Of a DNA stretch of 64,000 bases, positions 11,601 through 23,400 are shown piece after piece (the stretch's first letter is position 1; every line of letters begins with the position of its first letter). Under the pieces are notes generated by a model. It had not been told where the DNA came from. It searched no databases and saw only the letters and a list, made by a program, of their open reading frames with translations. A program made the position numbers and the translations under genes. Origin of the DNA: Amia ocellicauda (Eukaryota; Chordata; Actinopteri; Amiiformes; Amiidae); the NCBI RefSeq assembly GCF_036373705.1, contig NC_089850.1, positions 21,125,256 through 21,189,255 of the forward strand, written 5' to 3'.

Positions 11601-14600
11601 CATACCTGGTATTCTACGATTCATGATTTTTGTTGGAGTTAAAGGTGCAGTAAAGATTACCTTCTCATTGATCTTTCTGCAGACATTAATGTGGTAATAA
11701 TGGAGCTCCTTCAGGTCTAAGCTGCAGCCCTGTCCAGCACCTCAGTGTCTGTCCTGGCCAACACTGTATGACCTGTGCCTGTGTCTGTCCTCTCCTGAGG
11801 AGTCTGAGGCTGTCCTGTCTTGTCAGAGCAGGAGCAAGAGCAGATGCTGCAGTGAATGGTCTCAATCATTCAAATCACTGGGAATAAAATGGGAAACAGA
11901 ATCTGGCAATTCTGAATTGTACTTATTTTCATGAATGGATTTAGGAGACCAGAACCTCCTGTGGCTCTCAGGGTGTGCAGCTGACCTGTGCTGGCCTGGC
12001 TGATTCATCAGTATCGCAGTGAGTGTTGATTTGAACAGCCTGCATTCAAAAAACAGTAAAGCAGCAATGACTAACTGTGGCCTCTGTCAGCTCCTGACAG
12101 AGATAGTACAGTGGGATAGTACAGTGTGCACAGGCATAAAATCATTCATTCAAAACTGCCCTATAAACACAGAAATAAAACTGCTTTGAACTCTACCTTT
12201 GTGCTGTATTAGTTCATGCTCTCCTTCCACTGCGAAAATAACACATGAAATCCTCAGATTATAATCTTTCTGCTTCTCTGATCCTCCTACAATTTGTTTA
12301 GCTTGACAGTAACTGACTCAGCAGCAACTAAGCTAAGTGTATCTGTCTTTTTTCAGGGGCAAAGCTTATAAAATTGATGTGCTGTACTTTTCAATTATAT
12401 AGATCAAGAATTCTGTTAAATTGTAGTGAGGAAAATGCATCAAAACAAAGCTGTTGATTAAGCTAAAGCAGACTGCTCTGTGAAAATGCTTACAGGATGT
12501 AAAGGTAAGGAACCATGTGGAAAGCACAATGAAGACTTGCACATCCCGCTCCGTTCTCCTTAAACAAAGTCAGGACTTCTCGGCCTGAGCATCTGTAGGA
12601 TTGAATTCTGTATAAATCTGTGACTATGAAATTTAAACAACGAAAGTTAATCAGACTTTTGACAACTAGAACATTTGGAGTTAACACCAAGTTATTAGAA
12701 CTGAGACACAATGAAGTAGTGTATGTATAACATTAGTGGTCTGCCATGACCTTTATATGAACTGTATAAAAGTGGATACTCTCAAAAGTGGATAAAAGGG
12801 TAATAAGACAGGGATTTGCAGCGATAATATTATACGCAGTGAAGAGCATGGTCTATTTATATAAAATGTATTGATATAGTCCTCTTTTAATTGTATTGAA
12901 TCTAGCCATTGAGTTGACTTTGTTTAAACCCCTTCAATGATAGCACCTTCCAGGTAAAACCACATAGTAGGTCACCTTAACCACCAGCTCAGCTGCTAAT
13001 GACAAATCGTGCGCCCCACAGTGAAGTGGAAACAGCTTGTAAGTGAGTTGCAGGGCAGTTTGCTCAGGTGAGAATGATTCTTATCACAGGGGATGAAGGG
13101 AACAGATAGTTTCTTCACTTGTTTGCACACCACATGCTGATAAATGCCTGTGACATATACAGGCCAATCAATGCTTTTGTTGTAACTGTCATCTGTCCCT
13201 TTGCTCTAAGTCTCTCGGTTCTCCTCACAGTTGGGCAGAGAATGTAAGATTCTCGTATTTCATGAAGCCAACCCCAGTCCTCCTGCTTTGCTTCACTGAC
13301 TCTCTTAGCTACCTAATTAATCCTCCAGTTCTCTCTATACACACAGAAACACTCTGAAGGGCTCAGATTCACTGTGGGGAAACGCTGGAATGGGATGATT
13401 CTTTCTGCCCAAAAAGAGACATGAATGGACCTGCTCAGTCTACAGTTTTCACATTTCTACATACTGTAGTCACAATAAACATATTTATCAAAGGTTTGTG
13501 TGGGAGGTTGAAGATAAATGGCATGTAGATTAAATCTGAGAAAAGCTTTTCCATCAGTATTCCCTCCAGAGCATTCTTTATAAGAGCATTAAATTACCTT
13601 AAATTGTACAGACCAACACAACACAGTATTCACACAATCTCAGGCTTTTTGCTTAAGATCACAAAACTCTCATATATTACTGCAGTGTTAAAATCAATGC
13701 TACAAACAGCTACAACATGCACAATGGTCACCTCAGTCAAGAATTGTTAGAAAAGTTGGAAACCACCCTGTGAGAATAAACTGCTATTTTAATTGATCTG
13801 AACCTTCCACATTCTCTATATAAATCGTGATTACAATGTTGTCTTTGATGTTTTTTTTTCCAAAACACAACAAAGCATAATTGTTAACTACCTGAAGAGC
13901 TTCACAATGGCCTGAGAGGATTGCTTACTCGTTGACATTATTTTGTAAACAGCAAATACTTTCACATGAATGCAGCATTCATTCTTTAAAATAGTCGTCT
14001 TCCAATAAACCCTGCAGATTAGAGGACTTCGCACTGCCAAACTAAAAACGCCACCAAAATATCTGAGATGTTTAGTGAAATGTTCAAATTATTGTAGTAT
14101 CAGCCTGCAGCTTGTGCACGATAAATGAATCAGCTCTGCGTTGCCTACACAAGACTTTCAAAGCAGAGAAACAGCGCAGGATCCATCACAGTCCCATGAC
14201 AGTCCTGCGGGGTTTTTCTTCTCCCCACCTTCTCTGTCACCTGCAATTCAAACTGAGAGGCGATGACACCTCGGCCACCCCGTCACACCAGCGGAGGGAG
14301 CTGCTTCATTGTGGGCTCTGAAAAGCCAGACAAGCACCTGGCAAAACCAGCCCAAAAAAGCAACTGGCAAGAGAGCTTTCACGTCAAACCAGCCATTTTA
14401 AAGCTGTTTAAAGGGATCTTTTTGAAGACAAATTGACAAAGCGCGCTGTCCTGGGAGTCAGCAGCAGCTCTGGGCACACAGACCCACAGACAGCTGGGCA
14501 CACCGCACTGTACCACCGCACTGCCAACTGTGCGAGCCGGTACCATAAACACAAAGTTAAACTATATAAGGTGACACACGGATAATTACTTAAAGCGTCA

Positions 14601-15427
14601 AATAATTTAGAAACAATATGTTGTGTGATACTTTGCGCATCTTTGTAAGTGCATGCACGATGCTTTACTCTGTGTACACGTATTGTGAAGACTCAACAGG
14701 TCTGCGCTATTTTTCCAAATTAACATTTAATTATCACTTGCAAACAGAGTTTTTTTTTTTTTATTTGCATGTAGGATCGAGTATCACGTAGAATCCGATG
14801 GTCGTTTAAATGAATGCAAGGGTTTTTGCTTCCTTTAACCCCCTATACTTGTTATGTTGACAAATTCTCCGCAAATCCATGACTGTTAGTACAGTTGCTG
14901 ACACGCAGTAAGAGGATTTACATTTCAATCTCAAGCACAGATTACGTTTCATAAACGGGCACTGTAGCTCATACATGTACATGGCAAGATTGTTTGATAC
15001 ACTTGTGAAACATGCGCGTACAACCAAGTCCAGTGTAGCTACTTCACAATTCAGTCATTTTCTTTCGAAATCGATGTGATCTGCTAGTAAAGCCTGTAGA
15101 TAATTTTGATTCATGCTAATTCGCTTATTAAAATATGATACGTTTTATAGAAAACAGATTCGGGACAAAACCTTCGCTTAGGCCAATGAAAGACATGTCC
15201 CTGAGTCAATGTGTCCACACAGCTCTGTCCCGAGTTTGCGTTTGTTTCTGGTTTCCAACCTCAAGACGCATCGACACGAAGCACTAGCCTGGATTGAAAT
15301 GCAAGTTACAGCGCAGACATCAGTGAGAACTACACCAAACCAGTGCTTTACTGATTGCAAAGCCGGCAGCCTAGTGCTCAGGGTGAGAGCGCCGCAGTGG
15401 TAAGTGGTCACTGGCTGCGTGTCCTAC
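8650..15427. other. No gene recognised; possible isolated regulatory signals
   Basis: About 6.8 kb with no convincing exon. A perfect cAMP-response-type octamer TGACGTCA (9129-9136) lies in a modestly CpG-rich stretch (about 8780-9250). A plus-strand coding-like stretch at about 10906-11127 ends in TGA but has no identified family. Poly-A/T runs occur at about 10680, 13850 and 14750. If the putative exon at 15428-15530 is real, this would be its first intron. Confidence 0.5.
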
Positions 15428-15530
15428 CTGGGAAGAGCTCCGCGCAGCCGCTGCTGGAGATGCTCAGACACGTAATTCCCAGCAGAAGCGCCACATGGAA
15501 AGCTGGGGAAGACACATCCGAGACAAACAT
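15428..15530 (-). CDS. Putative first coding exon of a secreted or membrane protein
   Basis: Read on the minus strand from the ATG at 15530, 34 codons encode a typical signal peptide. It has a polar start (MFVSDVSSPAFH), then a hydrophobic core (VALLLGITCLSI), then small residues (SSSGCA), then ELFP. The exon ends at a strong donor, CCCAG|GTAGGA, leaving phase 1. Upstream sequence to about 15850 is CpG-rich and promoter-like. I found no matching downstream exon in 1-15400 and cannot name the gene. It could instead be a chance open frame. The signal-peptide shape and strong donor together make a real exon plausible but unproven. Confidence 0.4.
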
Positions 15531-15905
15531 CTTAAACTGCGGCGGCTTCTTGCGTTGGGTGAGTCTATTCAGTGACTGACTAAACTGCTCCGATGTAAGG
15601 ATCCCAGTCCCATATTTCTGACCAAGGCAGTCACTCCATCCCAGTGAAGAGCAGAGCAGGGCCACCGCAGCGGCGGACTCAGCAGACTTGCCCCAGCCCA
15701 CCTGCGCAGGGTTTCGGCGAGGTCCTAATGCCCCACACGCAGGGGCCTGGCATTTCGACTGGCAGCCTCTGAAAGCACATGTAGTGCAGCAGACGCGCCA
15801 GCATCATCAGTGCTGTCTGGGGTTCAGCTGCAGCGGATCGGTGTGTTAAACACGTTGAGAGCAGAATGAGCAGAAAACCACACGCCTATAGCAGTGCCTA
15901 TAGAG

Positions 15906-16224
15906 CAGGGGTCCCAACCCTGGTTCTGGAAGACCCCTATCCTGACGTTTTTTGTTCCAACCGAGCTCTCAATTACTTAATTGAACCCATAATCTTTTCC
16001 TAAATCAGAGCCTTTTCATTATTTTAAACACCTATAGCTTTTAATTATAAAATTGTATAAGGACCGTATCTTTATTAAGGAACCAACATTTGAATCAGTT
16101 AAACAATTTAAAAAGTCAAATAAGCAAATTATTAGTCAAGGGTTCAATAAAGTAAGCGAGAGCTCGGTTGAAACAAACCCCAGCAAGGTAGGGGTTCCTC
16201 AAGGACCAGAGTTGGGAACCCCTG
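15906..16224. mobile_element. hAT-type MITE with 8-bp target duplication
   Basis: A 319-bp non-autonomous element. The left end CAGGGGTCCCAACCCTGGTT and the right end …GAGTTGGGAACCCCTG are inverted repeats extending over 30 bp. The element is flanked on both sides by the identical octamer CTATAGAG (15898-15905 and 16225-16232). An 8-bp duplication is the hAT hallmark. The interior is AT-rich and largely self-complementary, and has no coding capacity. Confidence 0.93.
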
Positions 16225-16232
16225 CTATAGAG

Positions 16233-16767
16233 TATTTCTGATACCACAGAGAGAAGAAAACAAACACATACACACACACACCGCTCAAATCATACAAAGA
16301 AAGCTCTACAATTCTTAATAACTAAGAGTTTGGTGGGATGAAGTCGAGGGTCTCCTGGGATCAACACGAAGAGTCCCTGTGCTGCAGGCTGGGACAGAGC
16401 CCAAGAGCCCTTTCTAAACAGGGGTCCTCTGATACAGCTGTGTGATAATGGTATTATACGAGTACGGTGGAGACCCCTAGTGGTAAATACCGAGTATGAC
16501 AACGCTAATAAGATGACTACTGCACTACATGATTAAAAACTAAATAAAATACATGCTTGCATTTCAGTCTAAATTAGGATATGTTTTAGACATATCCATT
16601 TACACCATTGAAGTGCTACATAATGAAACTTAACAAGAGTGAAGACTTATCAACTGTCTGTCACAATAATGCACAGTTTGTCCCGACTGGGTTTCCATAG
16701 TTAACGTTTTCCGTGAGTGGCTGGAAGGTCAGACAGACGAAGCCACACAGACACACACGATTCCAAG
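16233..16767. other. Upstream region of MRPL19
   Basis: Non-coding sequence before the MRPL19 start. It contains a short CA repeat (about 16264-16282) and, near 16470-16482 on the minus strand, a CCACTAGGGG core resembling a CTCF site. There is no TATA box at a sensible distance, consistent with a TATA-less housekeeping promoter. Confidence 0.5.
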
Positions 16768-16776
16768 ATGGCGGCG
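16762..16776 (+). promoter_or_regulatory. YY1-type site over the MRPL19 start codon
   Basis: TCCAAGATGGCGGCG contains the AAGATGGCGGC consensus of YY1. Its ATG is the predicted initiation codon. Such sites at the 5' end of mitochondrial and ribosomal-protein genes commonly set transcription start. The function here is inferred from the match alone. Confidence 0.6.
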
Positions 16777-19700
16777 TCCAGGAGGGCAGGCGTTACTCTG
16801 TGCTCATGGCATGCATGTAGGATCATCACACAAAACAACATTCAAAAGCGTGAGTTATTTATGTTTTACAAGTCGAGGCAGATTGTAGTACCGCCACTGA
16901 AAACATATAGTAGAACAGAAAAAACACCTCAATGCTTACAGGGCTTTTTGGTGAAGGTGACTATTGTGTCAAATCAAGCTACAGTAGCAGTCTGAAGTGA
17001 GTCCGACTCCCGATGTATAGAGAGCAGAAATGTGTTTGATATGGAAATTAATGTGTTCAGTAACGAGTTACCAGATGCAGCTGCTGGCAACTTTGTATCG
17101 CCTGGTTCACCCCAGAGCTCAGAACAACCTCACCGTCGCACTCCTCCTTCACTGGCCTGTGTACGCGTTTCCTGGTGTTTTGAGCATTATTTTCGTATTT
17201 TGGTGCCAAGGTTTCCTGGCCGTGTCTGCGAGGCTGCTGACGGGCCCTGAAGGCGGACAGTCACCGAAATTCACGCCTCCCTCCAAACCCGTTATTGTGG
17301 ACAAGACGCAAAACGTGGCGGCCCTCAGAAGGTACCGTAGAGAGAGAACTTGCTGATCTGCTTATAATTACAGAAAGCGAATCGTTTAAACGACCTTTCC
17401 TTTTTGTCGCAGGTTTCTGAGTCCCGAATTCATTCCTCCTCGACAGAGAACAAACCCACTGAAGTTTGCTGTGGAGAGAGAGGACATGATCCAGAGGCGC
17501 AAAGTTTTACACATCCCGGAGTTCTACGTTGGTGAGTCAAAATAAAGCTGTTCCTTTAGACTGCGGACTAATAATATTCAGTTGTGGGCCGACACCTGGC
17601 AGATGAAATTCAATGTGGACAAGTGCAAGGTAATACATGCAGGTAACAAAAATGTCCACTATAATTACACTATGGGAGGAACAGAACTAGAAGTATCACA
17701 TGAGAAAGACCTAGGAGCCTTTAGACTCCTCACTTTCTCCATCCAAACAATGTGGGAAGCAATAAAAAACGCAAACAGCATGTTAGGGTATATTGTCAAA
17801 AGTGTAGAATTGAGAACAAGGGCAGTGATGTTCAGACTGTACAATTCACTAGTTAGAGCTCATCTGGATACTGTGTGCAGTTCTGGGCTCCACACTTCAA
17901 GAAAGATATCGCTGCTCTAGAGGCAGTTCAGAGGAGAGCAACCAGACTTATTCCAGGTCTGAAGGGAATGTCCTACTCGGAGAGACTGAGGAACTGAACC
18001 TTTTCACCCTGGAACAGAGGAGACTACGTGGGGACTTGATTCAAGTCTTCAAAAGCATGAAAGGCTTCGACCACATCAAACCAGAGGAGCTTTTCCAGAT
18101 CAGCAGGGACACACACACCCGGGGACACAAATGGAAATTGGGCTTCAAGGCATTCAGGACGGAAACCAGGAGACACTTCTTCACACAGAGCGGCGTCACA
18201 ATCTGGAACAAACTCCCCAGCAATGTGGTTGAAGCTGAAAACTTGGGAACATTTAAAAATAGACTGGATAGGATCCTTGGATCACTTAGTTATTAATGGA
18301 CACCAAACAAGCATGATTGGTCATATGGTCTCGTCTCGTTTGTAAACTTTGTTCTTTTAATATGGATTATTTAACAGTTTAACAAATTATTCTCAGCTAT
18401 CCCATTATTCTAAGTCAATCAGTGATAAATAATCAACTCACCCCTCTTATTTTCATTTTCACAGATTTATTCTTCCTATATACGTTCCCCAGTATTTGTA
18501 GGATAATTGTCAGTAATTCACCTCTTCTGTTTTTTCTTCTGAATGCCACTTCTATTTTTCTGAATTGCAATAAATAGAGCATTTGGCTATAGAAACATAC
18601 AATACTTCATTGTAGTCATACAGAGGAGATAATATTTCCATTAGCTTCTGTATGTAACCTGTATCTTCCCTGTGAAAATAGTGTTCCTTCATTTCAGGGA
18701 GCATTCTTGCTGTAACAATGGCTGACCCTTACATCAATGGGAAAACTAACCGTTTTGTGGGCATATGCATCCAGAGGTCTGGGAAAGGCCTAGGAGCTAC
18801 ATTTCTCCTCAGGAACATTATAGATGGTCAAGGTAATATTTTAATAACACAAATCCCAACCAGCGTATAAAATGTAGAAAGTAATCAGTATTTCTAAGCT
18901 TGATGAATAATAAACCTTATTTTTTATGCTGTGTTGTTAGTGTACTGCAGCTAAGATCTAATAAGTACAGAATATTGCTGCTGTCTGGAGCCTCGGAGGA
19001 TAAAGCTTGTGCTGCTTTGTTTTTCACACGCAGGTGTGGAGATTTGCTATGAACTTTACAACCCCCGAATCCAGCAGGTGGAGGTGCTGAAGATGGAAAA
19101 GAGGCTGGACAGTAACCTGCTGTATCTGCGTGATGCCCTGCCTGAGTACAGCACAGTGGATTTCAACATGAATCCAGTGCCCCCCAGTCCTACGGGAGAA
19201 GTGCCCGTTAACCAGGTACACACAGCACTGCTATTAGGCACCGATGTCACAAGGTCTCCTGGCAGATAAGAACAGTATATTTTAATATGATTGATTTTAT
19301 CAGTGGAATGTACATATTTACTTCTCAACTATTTTATGATCCTTGTCACCATTTGTAACCTTTGTTGGAGGAAGGAAAATGTTAAAAGATTATGGTATTT
19401 TAACTGTTCATATGCTTAACTTCGTTCTGCATTAAAAGCATATTTCAGTAATGGAATTGTGGATGTACAGTAGTTCATCAGAATTACTCAAATTAAACAT
19501 TTAAACCGCAACACCATGTAATTTCCCTGGCTAGTGAATTAAATTTAGTTCATTCTTATTTATTTGGGTGGTATACACAAGTAGATAATCAGTTTGTGTT
19601 CCAGATGCAAGTGAAAATGAAGCCCAAGCCATGGTCCAAACGCTGGGAGCGGCCTAAGTTCAGGATCCAGGGAATCTGCTTCGCCAGCTGCCTGACGCCA

Positions 19701-19826
19701 GAGCAGATTAAACACGCCAAGAAGTGGGATCAGCCGTGGCTGGAGTTTGACATGGTGAAGGAGTACGATACCACCAAAATAGAGGAGAAACTCTGGGAGG
19801 AGGTTCAGAGGAAAATGAATAAATAA
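16768..19826 (+). CDS. mrpl19: Mitochondrial large ribosomal subunit protein bL19m
   Basis: Structural protein of the mitochondrial 39S subunit, bL19 family, imported into the matrix. Six coding exons join in one frame: 16768-16849, 17211-17331, 17413-17531, 18698-18832, 19034-19215 and 19605-19826, giving 286 aa (human about 292). The start is the ATG in [11 protein letters not shown], which begins a basic, acid-poor targeting-like N-terminus. Landmark blocks are [45 protein letters not shown] (bL19 core), [31 protein letters not shown] and the C-terminal [16 protein letters not shown]. All introns are GT-AG with matching phases. Intron 3 carries a LINE fragment. The stop is 607 bp from the stop of the convergent GCFC2. 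Exon 1 and the exon 2 acceptor (weak pyrimidine tract) are the least certain parts. Confidence 0.95.
17581..18300 (+). repeat. Non-LTR retrotransposon (LINE) ORF2 3' fragment in MRPL19 intron 3
   Basis: Two open stretches in the same orientation as the gene encode the C-terminal part of a LINE reverse-transcriptase protein: [19 protein letters not shown] (from about 17600), and [20 protein letters not shown] with [20 protein letters not shown] (about 18147-18270). The link between them, '[19 protein letters not shown]', is in a shifted frame (about 17935-17990). The copy is 5'-truncated and frameshifted. The 'LIPGL…[10 protein letters not shown]' type is common in fish CR1/L2-like LINEs; the exact clade is not certain. 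Confidence 0.8.
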
Positions 19827-20119
19827 ACTGATACTGAGCTCTGACTTTGCCACTCAAGGCTGGAGGAGGATGCATTCAGCGGAGGGAATCACAGTGGCAC
19901 CAGACAGTCTAAGGACAGTGCAGTTGGTCCTAAACATGTTTCTTCTGGTAGCTACACTGCAGAACAACCACAATTGGTTTCCACCTCCAGACATTAAAAT
20001 AACATGCTTGTTTTGTGTAACCACTGGTTGTACTGGCTCTCCAATGCCCATTTCTGTATATATGCTGTCAAAGTCTTTACTGGTCTTGTTAAGTAGAAGA
20101 GTTTAATATTAAAAACCAT

Positions 20120-20125
20120 AATAAA
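20120..20125 (+). terminator. Polyadenylation signal of MRPL19
   Basis: A canonical AATAAA 294 bp after the MRPL19 stop codon, the first such hexamer in the 3' region. Confidence 0.75.
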
Positions 20126-20159
20126 CATTTGTCAAACCAGTAGTTTTTTCCCCCCTCGC

Positions 20160-20165
20160 TTTATT
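20160..20165 (-). terminator. Probable polyadenylation signal of GCFC2
   Basis: TTTATT on the plus strand is AATAAA for the minus-strand transcript, 268 bp past the GCFC2 stop. It lies only about 35 bp from the MRPL19 signal, so the two convergent 3' ends probably meet or overlap. Confidence 0.6.
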
Positions 20166-20432
20166 AACACAAAATTAAATTGGTGAAGAATTGTCCTTTG
20201 CCCCTGTTAGCAAATGGTGAATGTGTCTGTAATTCTGAAAATTGATCCATTTAGTCAGACGAGCTGTACTTTGAGTTGTTGCACATCTTGTTAAAAAAAA
20301 AAAGCAGATGAAGCCCTTAATTCAATATAAAAAAAAAGTAAACAATTTAATCCACCTTTCAGAAATCCTGAGTGAAAATCAGGTACAGCACTACTGTTCA
20401 GATTAAAATACAATGTAGAACCACTCAATTCC

Positions 20433-23400
20433 TCATTGGCTGATGGGGAGAGAAGTCTTCAAGTCTTCATAAGGGCATTCCTCAATCAGAGCTGCTGCAT
20501 GGTCCAGTGCCTTGATGTTCCCCAGAACTGTCACAATATCGACTACAAGATCCCTGGGAGAAGAGAGACACTGTCATTGCACGATTCCTGACAACCAACT
20601 GGTTCCACGGTGGCAGTACCTGGGACTGTAGTGTAGAGCGTATTACCTGTTTCTGGGGTCAGCGCTGTGTTTACTCAGTGAATGCGCAGTCTGAAGCAAG
20701 TGATTGCTGAAGTTCTGCAACTGGGGAATAGAAGACCTGGTGTCCACTGTTGCAAACCAGGGCTTTGGAAAACAGGCAGCTACCTACAAAACCAGCAGAA
20801 CAAATGCTATGCTGTAGTGTTTCAGACATTAGTTAATAACATTTGTATGGAAACTAATCAGTCTGATAATCAATCTTCCACTTTTGCAAGGGTTAATTAG
20901 ACGCTAAACGGCAGTATTCCTCCAGAACAGAAGAACGATAGAGAAAACTCTCAGGCGGGATACATGTTGGACGCCTGTGGTAGGGAGTCACCAGTGTGGT
21001 CGACCACACAGGTGACTCCCTACCACAGCCGTCCAACATGTATCCCGCCTGAGATTTTTAGCAATACATATTTTTACTGCATTGGCTTGAACACATGAGC
21101 TAGTAGCCCAACAGGACCACCTTCACCACGGTTATCAATCTGATCATGCAAGATAATATTTGGCTAAGAAATAAATACATGAAAAGGAACCTTTTTGCAT
21201 CTTTCCACATTGTCCCCGTCAGGCAGGGTGTTCATCAGAGTCATCATTATGTAGCGGTTCAGGAGCTTGTCTAGCCCCAGTTCCTTAATGGTGTCTTCTG
21301 GGACCAGGCCGTCCCACAGGGTAATGTTACCTAGAAGCTAAAACAGAACAATCTCAGTGCTGCGAACAAATACTCGAGTCCTCATACAGTCCGACTGTGC
21401 CTCTGGCTGAAAGACTGCAGAAGCTCAAGACACTGATGCTGCAGAGTCACTTTTAACTTGACCCAATTTCACGGTTCTAATTATTGATTGCTGTTTTGTA
21501 CAGATATAGTGTAATCATTCTATTTACAGTAATACAATGCTGTTCCTTACCTTCACAGCTGAGCAGAACTGTTGATTTAGAAACCTATACTGGGGAGAAG
21601 TCTTGTCTTCTACAAACCTGTAGAGTGAAAAATAAGACGGACAGATGGTCTTTATAATAAATAGACCAATAAGAGAAGAATCAGAGCAGATGGATACCAG
21701 TAAAAATAAATTTAAATATTTGTGATGGCTTATTTTTCGATATTAAAATATACACAGGTTTCGTTTTTACAGATCTAAGTGTTAAGGACCCATTTACTTG
21801 ATTAAAGTTAGAAGTACACTGATAAATGTTTGACTGAAAATAAGATGTAGTATAAATTATTCAGCGACCAGATGAAAGAAGAGTTCGACCGTGACCGTAT
21901 ACTTACTTTTTAGGATAAATTGGGATAAACACATCTTCATCAACTGAGCTTCTCAATCTTAATACAACTGCATTCACAAAAGCCTAGTGGGACCAAATCC
22001 AGAGAAATTCAAATATGTTTAGTTGACCTAAGCAACATTTAAAATAAAAACAGATTGGCGAAAAACATAGGATCTGTGACCCTGCAGTTCTTACAAGGAA
22101 CTTCAGGAATTCAGTGAGAAGCAACTTAGGAAATAGGTTAACTGCTACTAGTTAAACAAATAATGTCTCAAATCAACTCATTCAGAATCACCTGGAAGAA
22201 AGAGGGCCTGTGACACTTCATGACTAGCCATGCAGAACCGACAGGATTTCAGACTGTTCCAGGGAAGCACAAACCTGGCTTGTTTTTTTCAGCTCGCTGG
22301 TGAGCACAGAATAGTCCTCCTGCAGTCTCCTGCACAGATTCACCAGACACTCGGTTTGTTCTGAGGACTGAGAATCCCAGACATTCTCCACAAAGCCTGC
22401 ATTGAACAAGATGAAGCAGCGCTGAAATACACAGTAATATGGAAACAACACCGGCGCAAGGGGCTGGAGACCTTCCCATAACCCATCTGGGATGAAAGCT
22501 GGGGGAACGGACCTTGGATCTTGGGAAGGATGGTTTTCTCTACAATCGAAGGCAGAGTCTTTATATCCGCAGCCTCGGGCTCTTCATATCCTTGACCGTG
22601 GCAGAATTCCTCCACCGCTGGGTACCACGGATATGCCTCAAAATCTTCACCCTCGGCCTGAACAGAACATGGCAACGGCAACACTCAGACTTTTAAAACA
22701 ATACCATATATCTTGAAGCAAAACCAAAGGAATTTACAGAGATTTTAAGTAAGATAGAAACCTAAATATTTATTTCATGTAAAATACAGATACAAATTAC
22801 ATATTTGTAAACAAGGCCCCCTGTTTAGGGTCATGGCAGGTACCTTGAGGGGATTCCAACCAATCAGCTGATGTCGGATTAAGGGTCCCAGCAGCTTGGG
22901 CAGACACAGCCCGATGTAAGCACTGTAGTAGGAGTCAGGAAAGCGCAGTTTCCACTGATCAAATTTAGACAGGATTTTCTTGACATCATAGAAGTCCTCC
23001 TGTACGTCCTCAAATATCTCTTGAGACTTGCTTAGTATTTGACCTGGAAAATATAACATGCAGAACTGAGTAAGGGATATAAGACAAGGCCCCTGAAAAA
23101 GAGCCAGACACTTGTCATACCTTTCTACAAGTCTACCTTTCTACACTGTTCTCATTAGCAGTATAAGTGCTGATCAGAGGAGCACAGTGGTTATCAGAGC
23201 TGCCCTACTGCTGTAGCACCATACCTCTCCTGACAAGGAGCTGCGTCTGCTCCTCAGACTGGGTCTCATTGCTGCGTGCCTCCCGGTCAGGGTGAAGCTC
23301 CTCAGCGCTGCCCTGCTCCTGCCCTGGCCTGCCAGGACCTCCATCACTGAAGAACAGAAGGGTGCGTTACAGAACTGGTCTGATTCTTATTGGTCATATT

